A DNA stretch of 6,389 nucleotides from assembly GCA_030620935.1 (NCBI GenBank), contig JAUXIP010000128.1, positions 1 through 6,389 of the forward strand. The letters run 5' to 3'. The position numbers were made by a program, and so were the translations under genes. The first letter of the stretch is position 1; every line of letters starts with the position of its first letter. Below are positions 1 through 5,974 of this stretch, in pieces. The stretch is from Deltaproteobacteria bacterium (lineage in GTDB: Bacteria > Desulfobacterota_B > Binatia > UBA9968). A model generated the notes under the pieces. That model was not told where the DNA came from. It saw nothing but the letters and a program-made list of their open reading frames with translations, and searched no databases.

Positions 1-3000
1 TATTCCTCCCAACAGCTTGCTCCCTATGACATTATCATTCTGGACGGCATTCCCGCTCCAGACATCAGAGAAGGAAATTTCATCCTTATTAACACTGTGC
101 CCAAGGATTTTCCCTTAGAGATGGGCGGAAAGATTTCCACTCCCAAGATATTTCCTTTGCCGACCAAACATCCTATCACCGAAGGACTCAGCTTCGATGA
201 TCTCTATATCAAAGAGGCGCTGCGCCTGATTCCCAAGGGGGCAGGGGTGACTCTGGCCCGCACTGCGGAAGGGCCACTGCTTTTCGCAATCGAAAAGAAG
301 AGACTGAAGGCTCTGGTTCTGGGTTTTGACCTTCTGGCCTCCGACCTGCCACTGAGGGTCGCCTTTCCTGTTCTCTTCAGCAACGCCTTTGACTGGTTCT
401 ATCCCAAAAGGGTCGAGTTCCCGGCGGCTGCGGTCCAAGCCGGCACACCCTATGCCCTCCATCTGCCGCGGACGGATGACCAAGTCGAGATAAGATATCC
501 TTCAGCTCACAGGGAGACCTTGAGAGTCGTCTCGAATCCTTTGCCCTTCACCGATACTTTTGACGTCGGCTTTTACGCCTTCAAAAGCCAAAATAGAGAA
601 GGTCGATTTGCCGTTAATCTGTTCAGCGAAAACGAGTCCCAAATCGGTGCTCGCGTGAGCGCGACGGACTTAGCTGACGTGGAGGAAAAGACGATCGAGA
701 AGACCAACGCAGGGTTGTCCCTTTGGCCCTTCCTGCTGATGGGAGTGCTTGCGCTGCTCTGTGTCGAGGGATTTTTGGTTTTTCGCGCCGGCGGAACGTT
801 TTATCCCTTAGCCTTTCGCTTCCTGACTCTGGCGATCGTCGTCATCGCCATGATCAACCCCAGACTTTTTAAGCCCACCAAGGCCTTGGACGTGATCCTC
901 GGAGTCGATTTTTCCCGCAGCGTAGGACAGGAGGCCAGGGACAAAGCTTTGCAGCTCCTCGGCGAAGTTCGTCGTTATCGCGATCCTCAAATTAGAACTG
1001 GACTTTTATTTTTCGGTCGAGAGCCTTCGTGGGAATTTTTGCCCAACGTCGATTGGAGCCTGTCTGATCTCTCACCACCGGTGGGAAGAGAGGAAACGGA
1101 CATTCAGGGTGCGCTCCAAGTGGCCGTTGCCCAGATCGGTGAGGGGCGACAGGGGAGGATTCTTCTTGTCTCCGACGGCAACGAAAATCGCGGGGAGGCG
1201 TCTCGGGTTGTGCCTCTGCTTCGTTCCAATGGTGTTCCCGTCTGGGTCCTTCCCGTAAATCCTTCTCAAGGGAAAAACGAGATCTATTTAAGCGACCTTG
1301 TTTTACCCTCTCAGGTAGACAGCGCCGAGAGCTTTGAGGTGAAGGGGGCTGTCGAGAGTCTCCATGAGGCCTCAGCGCGGGTAAAACTCCTGCATAACGG
1401 CGCCGTCCAGAGCGAACAGGATATGAAATTGAAGGCAGGCACCAACTGGATAAGTTTCAAACAGAGCCTCAAGGAAAACGGGAGCCATACCTTCGAGCTT
1501 TTAGTCGAATCCGCCGAGGACGGTCTCCCCGAGAACAATCTGCTCCAAGGGGTGGTCGAGGTCAAAGGTCCGCCGCGAGTCCTCTACCTACACTCTCGGC
1601 CCAAAAGCCAACGTTTTATGTCACGTGTCCTGAAGGTTCAGGGATACTCGGTGGTCGAAGCTACCCCCGAAGAGAGGCCTCTGTCCCTGGCCGAGATTTC
1701 GACTTTCGACCTCTTGGTTCTCGATAACGTCCCTGCGCATAGCCTTTCCCATTCCAAGATGGAAAGCATGGAAAAATATGTGAGGGATCTCGGAGGCGGC
1801 TTGATGGTGATCGGCGGAACCCAAAGCTACGGAGCAGGAGGCTACTATAGGACTCCTCTGGAGCGGGTGCTACCGGTCGAGATCAGGCCTCCTGCTCGTA
1901 TCGACTTTCCTCACCTGGCCCTCCTTTTCCTCCTCGATAGGTCAGGGAGCATGGGCGGAGGACCCAGTGAGGCCACCACCAAGCTCGACTTGGCAAAGTC
2001 CGCGACCGCGGCGGCCGCGGATCTATTAAATCCTTCCGACCAGGTGGGGATTCTCGCCTTCGATTCGGAGTGGGAGTGGCTTCTTCCGTTTCGTACGGTC
2101 GGAAAGGGCGAGTGGCTCTCCGAGCGCTTGTCCTCTCTTACGTCTGACGGCGGGACCGATCTCTACAAGGCCATGAACGAGGCCCACCGTGCCCTATCAA
2201 GCAAAGATGCGGTGATCAAGCATCTCTTGGTTCTTTCGGATGGGTTGACGGACAAGGCTGATTTTCACTCTCTGGTGCAAAAGATGGCGCGTGAAGGGAT
2301 CACCGTATCGACTGTGGGAGTGGGGAAAGATGCAGACTTTGCCATACTCGCTAACATTGCCGGGGATGGAAAGGGGAGGGCCTATGTGACTCTTGATCCA
2401 CAGGCTATCCCGCGCATCTTTACTACCGAGACACTTCTGATCTCACGCGATCTCCTCGTCGAGAAGCCGGTCGATCCCAAAATGACGGCTGCCGTCGGAC
2501 CGCTCAGAGGTTTCTCCCAAAAAAGTTTTCCTCCACTTCTAGGCTATGTCCTGACCCACGCTAGATCTCGGGCGGACCTGCTCATGAAGGTAGACGAAGA
2601 TCCCCTCCTTGTTTCCTGGCGTTACGGGCTGGGGAAGGTGACTGCTTTTACGTCCGACTTGAGCGGTCAGTGGGGGAGAGAGTGGGTGAGATGGAGCGAG
2701 TTTCCTCGCTGGGCCAGTCAGCTCGCGCGCAGCGTCATGAGAACGATTTCGGAGCATAAGATACACACTGAGCTCAGGAAAGAAGGAGAGGAGGTCAAAG
2801 CCGTTGTCGATCTATTCTCCAGAGAAGGCGGCTTTATCAACCACCTCAAGCTCAAAGGCAATCTCACTGGCCCTGCTCAGACCGCTGCAATAAAACCTTT
2901 TCAGCAGATCGCCCCCGGACGCTATGAAAGCCGCTTTTCCGCGCCGCAAAGAGGGATCTATCTCCTTACCCTCTACGAGGAAGGAGAAGAGACAAAGAGG

Positions 3001-3282
3001 CGCGTTGCACCCACAACCATGCCCTATATCGCTCCCTACCCCAGGGAGTATCGCGATTTAAAACCGAACACCGCATTGCTCAGCCGTTTAGCCGAGGAGA
3101 CAGGCGGGGAGATCCTCGAGCCCGATCAGATGGATGAAGGACTCAAACGTCTCTACACCCCCGACCCAAGCAAAGCGACCCAAGCCCACGAGACCTGGTG
3201 GCCCCTCTCCAGCCTCGGGCTCTTTCTTTTCCTAGCCGACCTGGCGGTCAGAAGGTGGCCAGCTAGAGTGACGGGACCTTAA
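1..3282 (+). CDS. Large VWA-domain membrane protein with glutamine-amidotransferase-like domain (5' end outside window)
   Basis: The frame is open from base 1, so the gene starts upstream; 1093 residues are visible. Residues about 1-230 resemble the C-terminal half of BatA-type VWA proteins, including an LGFDLLASDLPLR-like stretch. Two membrane helices follow at about 239-261 and 267-285. VWA domain 1 (about 296-430) has a complete MIDAS metal site: DFSRS at 303-307, Thr366 and Asp392. A class I glutamine-amidotransferase-like domain lies at about 524-630 (GGGLMVIGG region) with no obvious catalytic cysteine. VWA domain 2 (about 637-810) has a second complete MIDAS: DRSGS at 646-650, Thr719 and Asp747. 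A beta-rich tail ends in a membrane helix (SLGLFLFLADLAV, about 1070-1082). In known families such proteins work with MoxR AAA+ ATPases and DUF58 proteins at the envelope; that context would lie upstream and is inferred. The N-terminal part looks like a BatA protein fused to the VWA/amidotransferase protein. The 3' end is the source of the direct repeats. Confidence 0.9.
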   Translation, partial: YSSQQLAPYDIIILDGIPAPDIREGNFILINTVPKDFPLEMGGKISTPKIFPLPTKHPITEGLSFDDLYIKEALRLIPKGAGVTLARTAEGPLLFAIEKKRLKALVLGFDLLASDLPLRVAFPVLFSNAFDWFYPKRVEFPAAAVQAGTPYALHLPRTDDQVEIRYPSAHRETLRVVSNPLPFTDTFDVGFYAFKSQNREGRFAVNLFSENESQIGARVSATDLADVEEKTIEKTNAGLSLWPFLLMGVLALLCVEGFLVFRAGGTFYPLAFRFLTLAIVVIAMINPRLFKPTKALDVILGVDFSRSVGQEARDKALQLLGEVRRYRDPQIRTGLLFFGREPSWEFLPNVDWSLSDLSPPVGREETDIQGALQVAVAQIGEGRQGRILLVSDGNENRGEASRVVPLLRSNGVPVWVLPVNPSQGKNEIYLSDLVLPSQVDSAESFEVKGAVESLHEASARVKLLHNGAVQSEQDMKLKAGTNWISFKQSLKENGSHTFELLVESAEDGLPENNLLQGVVEVKGPPRVLYLHSRPKSQRFMSRVLKVQGYSVVEATPEERPLSLAEISTFDLLVLDNVPAHSLSHSKMESMEKYVRDLGGGLMVIGGTQSYGAGGYYRTPLERVLPVEIRPPARIDFPHLALLFLLDRSGSMGGGPSEATTKLDLAKSATAAAADLLNPSDQVGILAFDSEWEWLLPFRTVGKGEWLSERLSSLTSDGGTDLYKAMNEAHRALSSKDAVIKHLLVLSDGLTDKADFHSLVQKMAREGITVSTVGVGKDADFAILANIAGDGKGRAYVTLDPQAIPRIFTTETLLISRDLLVEKPVDPKMTAAVGPLRGFSQKSFPPLLGYVLTHARSRADLLMKVDEDPLLVSWRYGLGKVTAFTSDLSGQWGREWVRWSEFPRWASQLARSVMRTISEHKIHTELRKEGEEVKAVVDLFSREGGFINHLKLKGNLTGPAQTAAIKPFQQIAPGRYESRFSAPQRGIYLLTLYEEGEETKRRVAPTTMPYIAPYPREYRDLKPNTALLSRLAEETGGEILEPDQMDEGLKRLYTPDPSKATQAHETWWPLSSLGLFLFLADLAVRRWPARVTGP
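3193..3260 (+). repeat. Direct repeat copy 1 (in-gene 3' end of the VWA gene)
   Basis: This 68-bp stretch encodes the C-terminal membrane helix of the VWA protein. It matches 4169-4236 at 62 of 68 positions. Its last 50 bp match the end of 5508-5575 at 41 of 50 positions. The similarity stops at the same TGGCC in all three copies; after it, copy 1 continues with eight more codons and a TAA stop at 3280-3282. Confidence 0.9.
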
Positions 3283-3313
3283 AGAAGCTAGGCAGAAACG
3301 CCAGATACATTCC

Positions 3314-3341
3314 TTGTCTTGTTTTATGGCCAAATTATAAG
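3314..3341 (+). promoter_or_regulatory. Candidate sigma70-type promoter for the mazEF operon
   Basis: TTGTCT at 3314-3319 and TATAAG at 3336-3341 are separated by 16 bp, 40 bp upstream of the antitoxin start. An imperfect palindrome at 3331-3348 (CAAATTATAAGTATTTTG, 6 of 9 pairs) covers the -10 box. A TACC-TTT-GGTA palindrome lies at 3353-3363. Either could be an operator for the ribbon-helix-helix antitoxin, since toxin-antitoxin operons of this type are commonly self-repressed. The assignment is by consensus only. Confidence 0.45.
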
Positions 3342-3371
3342 TATTTTGTTCATACCTTTGGTAGGATATTT

Positions 3372-3376
3372 GGAGG
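3372..3376 (+). promoter_or_regulatory. Ribosome binding site fixing the antitoxin start
   Basis: GGAGG lies 5 bases before the ATG at 3382. It favours that start over an in-frame ATG at 3319, which lies within the candidate promoter, has no such site and would add a hydrophobic leader foreign to the family. Confidence 0.75.
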
Positions 3377-3381
3377 AAGAA

Positions 3382-3615
3382 ATGGCTCAAAAAGTTAAAC
3401 TTACCCTCAGCCTAGACGAGGATCTAGTAGAAGCGGTGGATAAGATAAGCCGTCAAAAGAAGAAACCCCGCAGCCGTGTGGTTCAAGAGGCGCTACGGAT
3501 GTGGCAGAAGGGGCAGCTACAGGAAAAGTTAGCTGAGGGATACCGTGCAATGGCAGAGGAAGATCGGAAAACGGCTGAGCAGCATTTGGCTGCATTTAGG
3601 GAGATTCTTGAATGA
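3382..3615 (+). CDS. mazE: Ribbon-helix-helix antitoxin (MazE-type)
   Basis: The 77-residue protein begins MAQKVKLTLSLDEDLVEAVD. This is the beta strand (about residues 4-11) plus first helix (12-24) of a CopG/MetJ-type ribbon-helix-helix domain; the second helix is at about 30-44. Residues 45-77 form a charged tail (QLQEKLAEGYRAMAEEDRKT), the part expected to wrap around and block the toxin. The stop overlaps the mazF start by four bases (ATGA at 3612-3615), so translation is probably coupled. Known antitoxins of this arrangement neutralise MazF by binding it and repress their own promoter by binding DNA as dimers. Family and role rest on fold pattern plus gene order, and both agree. Confidence 0.87.
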   Translation: MAQKVKLTLSLDEDLVEAVDKISRQKKKPRSRVVQEALRMWQKGQLQEKLAEGYRAMAEEDRKTAEQHLAAFREILE

Positions 3616-3956
3616 AGGGATTAACACCGCGAAGAGGAGATATGTGGTTGGTCGATTTCAATCCTGGGCGTGGAAGTGAGCAAAAAGGTGCTAGACCCGC
3701 ACTGGTGATCCAGAACGATACCGGGAATATTTACGCTGCCACCACCATTGTCGCTGCCGTGACCAGCACCATAAAAGAATTTCCTGTTACCGTCGTAGTT
3801 CCTTCTGGCGAGGCAGGACTAAAGCAACGTTCTATGATCAATCTGGCCCAGCTTCTCACCATCGATAAGGCTCGCCTGCGGAAGCGTCTCGGTCGTATCA
3901 GTGACTCTGCTATGGAGCGTGTCGATGAAGCTATTCGGGTGAGTTTAGATGTCTAA
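3612..3956 (+). CDS. mazF: MazF/PemK-family endoribonuclease toxin
   Basis: At 114 residues the protein has the normal length for the family. It carries the diagnostic N-terminal block: RRGDMWLVDFNPGRGSEQKG followed by ARPALVIQND. By comparison with Bacillus subtilis MazF, Arg28 and Thr51 (in AAVTS) match the catalytic arginine and threonine, so the enzyme looks intact. Family members cleave single-stranded mRNA at short specific sequences and stop growth when their antitoxin is lost; the cut sequence cannot be read from this gene. It is translated from the ATGA overlap with the antitoxin gene. Its last 8 bases (ATGTCTAA, 3949-3956) also contain the start codon of the broken phd gene that follows. 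Confidence 0.95.
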   Translation: MKGLTPRRGDMWLVDFNPGRGSEQKGARPALVIQNDTGNIYAATTIVAAVTSTIKEFPVTVVVPSGEAGLKQRSMINLAQLLTIDKARLRKRLGRISDSAMERVDEAIRVSLDV

Positions 3957-4166
3957 GGTCCTTCCATTGTCAAAGGTTAAAGCCAGGTTCAGCGAGATTA
4001 TTGCCTCGTGGATCGTAGGAGAAAGTCGATTGTTGTTACTCGTAATGGGAAGCCTGTTGCTGATATTCTGAGCGATCGTGGGTTTCTTAAGGAGATTCGC
4101 GCAGGGATGCGCGCACTCAAGCGCACAAAAAAGCGCTACACTATCGACCAACTATTCGCTGGATAG
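3949..4166 (+). pseudogene. Broken Phd/YefM-family antitoxin (frameshift plus internal deletion)
   Basis: The ATG at 3949 opens a frame reading MSKVLPLSKVKARFSEIIAS, a typical Phd/YefM N-terminus, with GGTGAG 5 bases upstream. Near 4006-4010 the family match moves to the frame starting at GTG 4008 (VDRRRKSIVVTRNGKPVADI...), ending KKRYTIDQLFAG and a TAG at 4164-4166. A net loss of one base, or gain of two, explains the shift. Without the shift, translation stops at TGA 4069-4071 after 40 residues. The rejoined protein is also short: after VADILSD it goes directly to RGFLKEIRAGMRAL, lacking the roughly 15-20 residues (eyE..ketlEiL) that relatives have there. No RelE/ParE or Doc toxin gene follows; the direct repeat begins 2 bases after the stop. 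It is probably a dead remnant of a second toxin-antitoxin module. A sequencing error could explain the frameshift but not the deletion. Confidence 0.85.
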
Positions 4167-4168
4167 AA

Positions 4169-4236
4169 ACCTGACGGCCCCTCTCCCGCCTCGGCCTCTT
4201 TCTTTTCCTAGCCGACCTGGCAGTCAGAAGATGGCC
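4169..4236 (+). repeat. Direct repeat copy 2 (VWA 3'-end remnant)
   Basis: It is 62 of 68 bases identical to 3193-3260. In the VWA frame it reads TGA-CGG and then PLSRLGLFLFLADLAV, RRWP and a TGA stop immediately after the repeat (4238-4240). There is no VWA-like sequence before it; the broken phd gene ends two bases upstream. It shares GGC (Gly) and GCA (Ala) codons with copy 3, against GGG and GCG in copy 1. Confidence 0.9.
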
Positions 4237-4266
4237 TTGAAAGACAGCGGGTGGTTTAGATATGAT
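4237..4266 (+). promoter_or_regulatory. Strong candidate sigma70-type promoter for the HTH gene
   Basis: TTGAAA at 4237-4242 and TATGAT at 4261-4266 each match consensus at 5 of 6 positions, with an 18-bp spacer. The -35 box starts at the first base after repeat copy 2. Transcription would begin near 4273, giving a leader of about 45 bases before the ATG at 4318. Confidence 0.6.
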
Positions 4267-4317
4267 CGGCACGGATGGATTTATTTAGGAATTTGATTCC
4301 AGGACACTAGAAACGAT

Positions 4318-5445
4318 ATGGGGAATCGAGAAGCCGGCATAATTAATTTACAACGATTCGTTGAAGGCTGCGGCGGACTCGATGCCGCCGCCGCCAAACT
4401 GTGCGTGCTGCCCTCCACGCTGAGAACGCGTCTTGCAGATGGGCAAGTGCCGCAGAGAATACAATCAAAATTCGAGTCCAATCCGGCGGCAGACGAGGTC
4501 CAGAAAAAGCCTATCGACGAGGACCAATTCAATGCACTCATTTTGAAGTTTAGAGCAACCGTCAAAGACAAACTCGGCGTTGTAAGACTTGCGGATAGGA
4601 TGGGCGTGAGTCCTTCGAGTATCGAGAAGATCCTCGCGGGGAAACCGATATCCTTGGGGCTCCGGAAAAAGCTCCTGGCGGCTGCGCAAGGCCGTCCCGG
4701 CCAACGAAAACGGGCGACAATCGAGAGGCTCAAAAAAGCTTACCGTCTGTATCAAGAAGAGAAATCGCTCGAAGGCGCAGGAAGGAAGATGGGTGTTAGC
4801 CGCGAGCGCGTACGGCAGACGCTCGCGGAAGGGTCGCAATTGGGACTATACGATTATAAACGATACCGTCGTCCGGATGTGCCGAAGGAAAAAATTATCG
4901 CGCAGTACAAAACCTGTTTTAGCCTGAGCCGAGTCGCCAGAATAAATCATACCTCAGTCGAGAATCTTCGCAAGGTGTTAAGAGGAGCCGGCATTACGAC
5001 GCAGCATCTTAGATCCATTTGGGTGGACCGGCGCAAAACCAGGTGCATCGAGGCCTACCAAAAGCTCGCGCGACGACTGGGACATTGTCCCTCGACCGCC
5101 GAATTGCAGTGGTCGTCGGCGAACTACCTTTACTCGCGGATCAAGAACCTGTGGCGCTCCTTCGATGAATTTCGTGACGAGATCGGGGTCCCCAGGCCTT
5201 CGCTGCTTCGACGCCGCGTGCTTCTTCGAAGGCTCCGCTGCATACGAACTCATCTCCGCCGTTCAGGCCCCATGAGCACGACGAAAATAGCCGCCGCGTG
5301 CGGCTTCAGTACAGATACAGCTTTGGACTGTTTGACGCCTCTCATCGCTGCCGGCGAGATCGTTAAAGAAGGAGCCCGTCGTTCGACGAAGTACCGGCTG
5401 GCATCGCAGCAAAAAACGGGTAAAAGAAGATCGAGCGCTCAATAG
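4318..5445 (+). CDS. Multi-helix-turn-helix DNA-binding protein of unknown function
   Basis: The protein has 375 residues, is strongly basic, and has no membrane segment or signal peptide. I do not recognise the whole protein. By eye it is a string of DNA-binding modules: an HTH-like segment at about 10-50; a Cro/XRE-like HTH at about 73-120 (VVRLADRMGVSPSSIEKIL); a sigma-region-4-like HTH at about 132-175 (EGAGRKMGVSRERVRQTL); another HTH at about 188-226 (SLSRVARINHTSVENLRKVL); a repeat like those in HNH homing endonucleases at about 242-291 (LARRLGHCPSTAEL...FDEFRDEIG); and a C-terminal winged helix at about 300-363. No HNH, LAGLIDADG, recombinase or transposase catalytic motif is visible, so it may be a regulator or DNA-structuring protein. 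The ATG at 4318 is the first after an in-frame TGA at 4294. Its ribosome site is weak (AGGA 13 bases upstream). The gene lies alone between repeat copies 2 and 3 with its own promoter. Confidence 0.8.
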   Translation: MGNREAGIINLQRFVEGCGGLDAAAAKLCVLPSTLRTRLADGQVPQRIQSKFESNPAADEVQKKPIDEDQFNALILKFRATVKDKLGVVRLADRMGVSPSSIEKILAGKPISLGLRKKLLAAAQGRPGQRKRATIERLKKAYRLYQEEKSLEGAGRKMGVSRERVRQTLAEGSQLGLYDYKRYRRPDVPKEKIIAQYKTCFSLSRVARINHTSVENLRKVLRGAGITTQHLRSIWVDRRKTRCIEAYQKLARRLGHCPSTAELQWSSANYLYSRIKNLWRSFDEFRDEIGVPRPSLLRRRVLLRRLRCIRTHLRRSGPMSTTKIAAACGFSTDTALDCLTPLIAAGEIVKEGARRSTKYRLASQQKTGKRRSSAQ

Positions 5446-5507
5446 GGCCAGCTAATAGGCTCACCCATCGCTTCAGACCGATTTCCGCGTCCACGCTGTT
5501 CTTCGTC

Positions 5508-5575
5508 CGGTCGCCTCTCCCATTCAGCCTCGGCCTTTTCCTTTTCCTTGCGGATTTGGCAGTCAAAAGGTGGCC
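5508..5575 (+). repeat. Direct repeat copy 3 (diverged VWA 3'-end remnant)
   Basis: In the VWA frame it reads PLPFSLGLFLFLADLAVKRW and continues to a TGA at 5598-5600. It has one extra codon relative to copy 1. In the last 50 bases it differs from copy 1 at 9 positions, 8 of them synonymous and one Arg-to-Lys. The sequence before about 5508 does not resemble the VWA gene. The shared end point TGGCC (5571-5575) is the same as in the other copies. Confidence 0.85.
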
Positions 5576-5786
5576 GGGGAAACCCCTTGGGGGAATATGA
5601 ATAGGCCGCTGAAAAAGGCCCCCTCTGCAATGTACTAAGTTCTGGATAAATCCTTCGGTATGCGCCCTATTAACATCCCTTGACGGACCCGTGCGGTTTG
5701 TCGTATGGATTGCCGATAATGGCTTACGCAGCAGAAGGCATGTCTGATGGGGAGATCCAGCCTGGAGATCAGCTGTGAAGTGAGTA

Positions 5787-5819
5787 AGTGATAGCCAGCA
5801 GAGCCCGCTGGCTGTCACT
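5787..5819 (+). repeat. 13-bp inverted repeat (hairpin)
   Basis: Bases 5787-5799 pair with 5807-5819 around the 7-base loop AGAGCCC. The core AGCCAGC/GCTGGCT is perfect and the outer part contains one G-U wobble. No T-run follows on either side, so a standard intrinsic terminator is unlikely. Confidence 0.75.
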
Positions 5820-5840
5820 GGTTATGAGAATTCTGTAGAT

Positions 5841-5954
5841 GCCTACTAACGGTTGAATTATGCGGGGATTTTTTTGCAATTCGGAGTTATGGGTCTGTCG
5901 TCATAGCCTGCGGCTTGCTCCTTAGCTAATTCGCAGCTCATTTAGTAGTTAGGC
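5841..5954 (+). other. Imperfect terminal inverted repeat with attC-like right end
   Basis: The left end GCCTACTAA (5841-5849) and right end TTAGTAGTTAGGC (5942-5954) pair over 9 bp with a 4-base bulge. The right end finishes in GTTAGGC (5948-5954), which fits the integron core GTTRRRY. The start codon of the next gene follows after 20 bases, the usual layout of an integron gene cassette. The left end would need GCCTAAC but reads GCCTACT, and the interior does not fold as a clear attC. GTTRRRY is also expected by chance several times in a window of this size. Confidence 0.25.
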
Positions 5955-5974
5955 GTCCAGAAAGGAGATCAACA

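Larger units (their letters stand above)
5576..5974. other. Gene-free structured stretch
   Basis: I see no convincing coding sequence on either strand. It holds the end of the VWA-tail frame (stop 5598-5600), a GGGG-AAA-CCCC mini-hairpin at 5576-5586, a 13-bp hairpin at 5787-5819, a run of seven T at 5869-5875, and an imperfect inverted-repeat pair bounding 5841-5954. It leads directly into the ribosome site of the TIR-like gene. It could be a decayed gene, a non-coding RNA, a recombination site or plain spacer. Confidence 0.5.

Noticed and set aside
97..99. GTG as the start of the VWA gene
   Set aside because: The frame stays open to base 1 and the residues before 97 continue the family match, so the gene begins upstream of the window.
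3319..3381. N-terminal extension of the antitoxin from ATG 3319
   Set aside because: It has no ribosome site, overlaps the candidate promoter and adds a hydrophobic leader unlike ribbon-helix-helix antitoxins. The ATG at 3382 has GGAGG at ideal distance.
4078..4296. Small + strand reading frame across the phd end and repeat copy 2
   Set aside because: It is out of frame with both the Phd match and the VWA-tail match, which explain the same DNA better.
4318..5445. HTH protein as a homing endonuclease, integrase or transposase
   Set aside because: Only DNA-binding-type segments are visible. I found no HNH, LAGLIDADG, tyrosine/serine recombinase or DDE catalytic pattern.
5680..5709. Possible promoter TTGACG-N18-TATGGA
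   Set aside because: The -10 box is poor and no start codon with a ribosome site follows at a fitting distance.
5363..5818. 151-codon minus-strand reading frame
   Set aside because: It runs antisense through the HTH gene end and repeat copy 3, has no ribosome site that I can see, and resembles no known protein.
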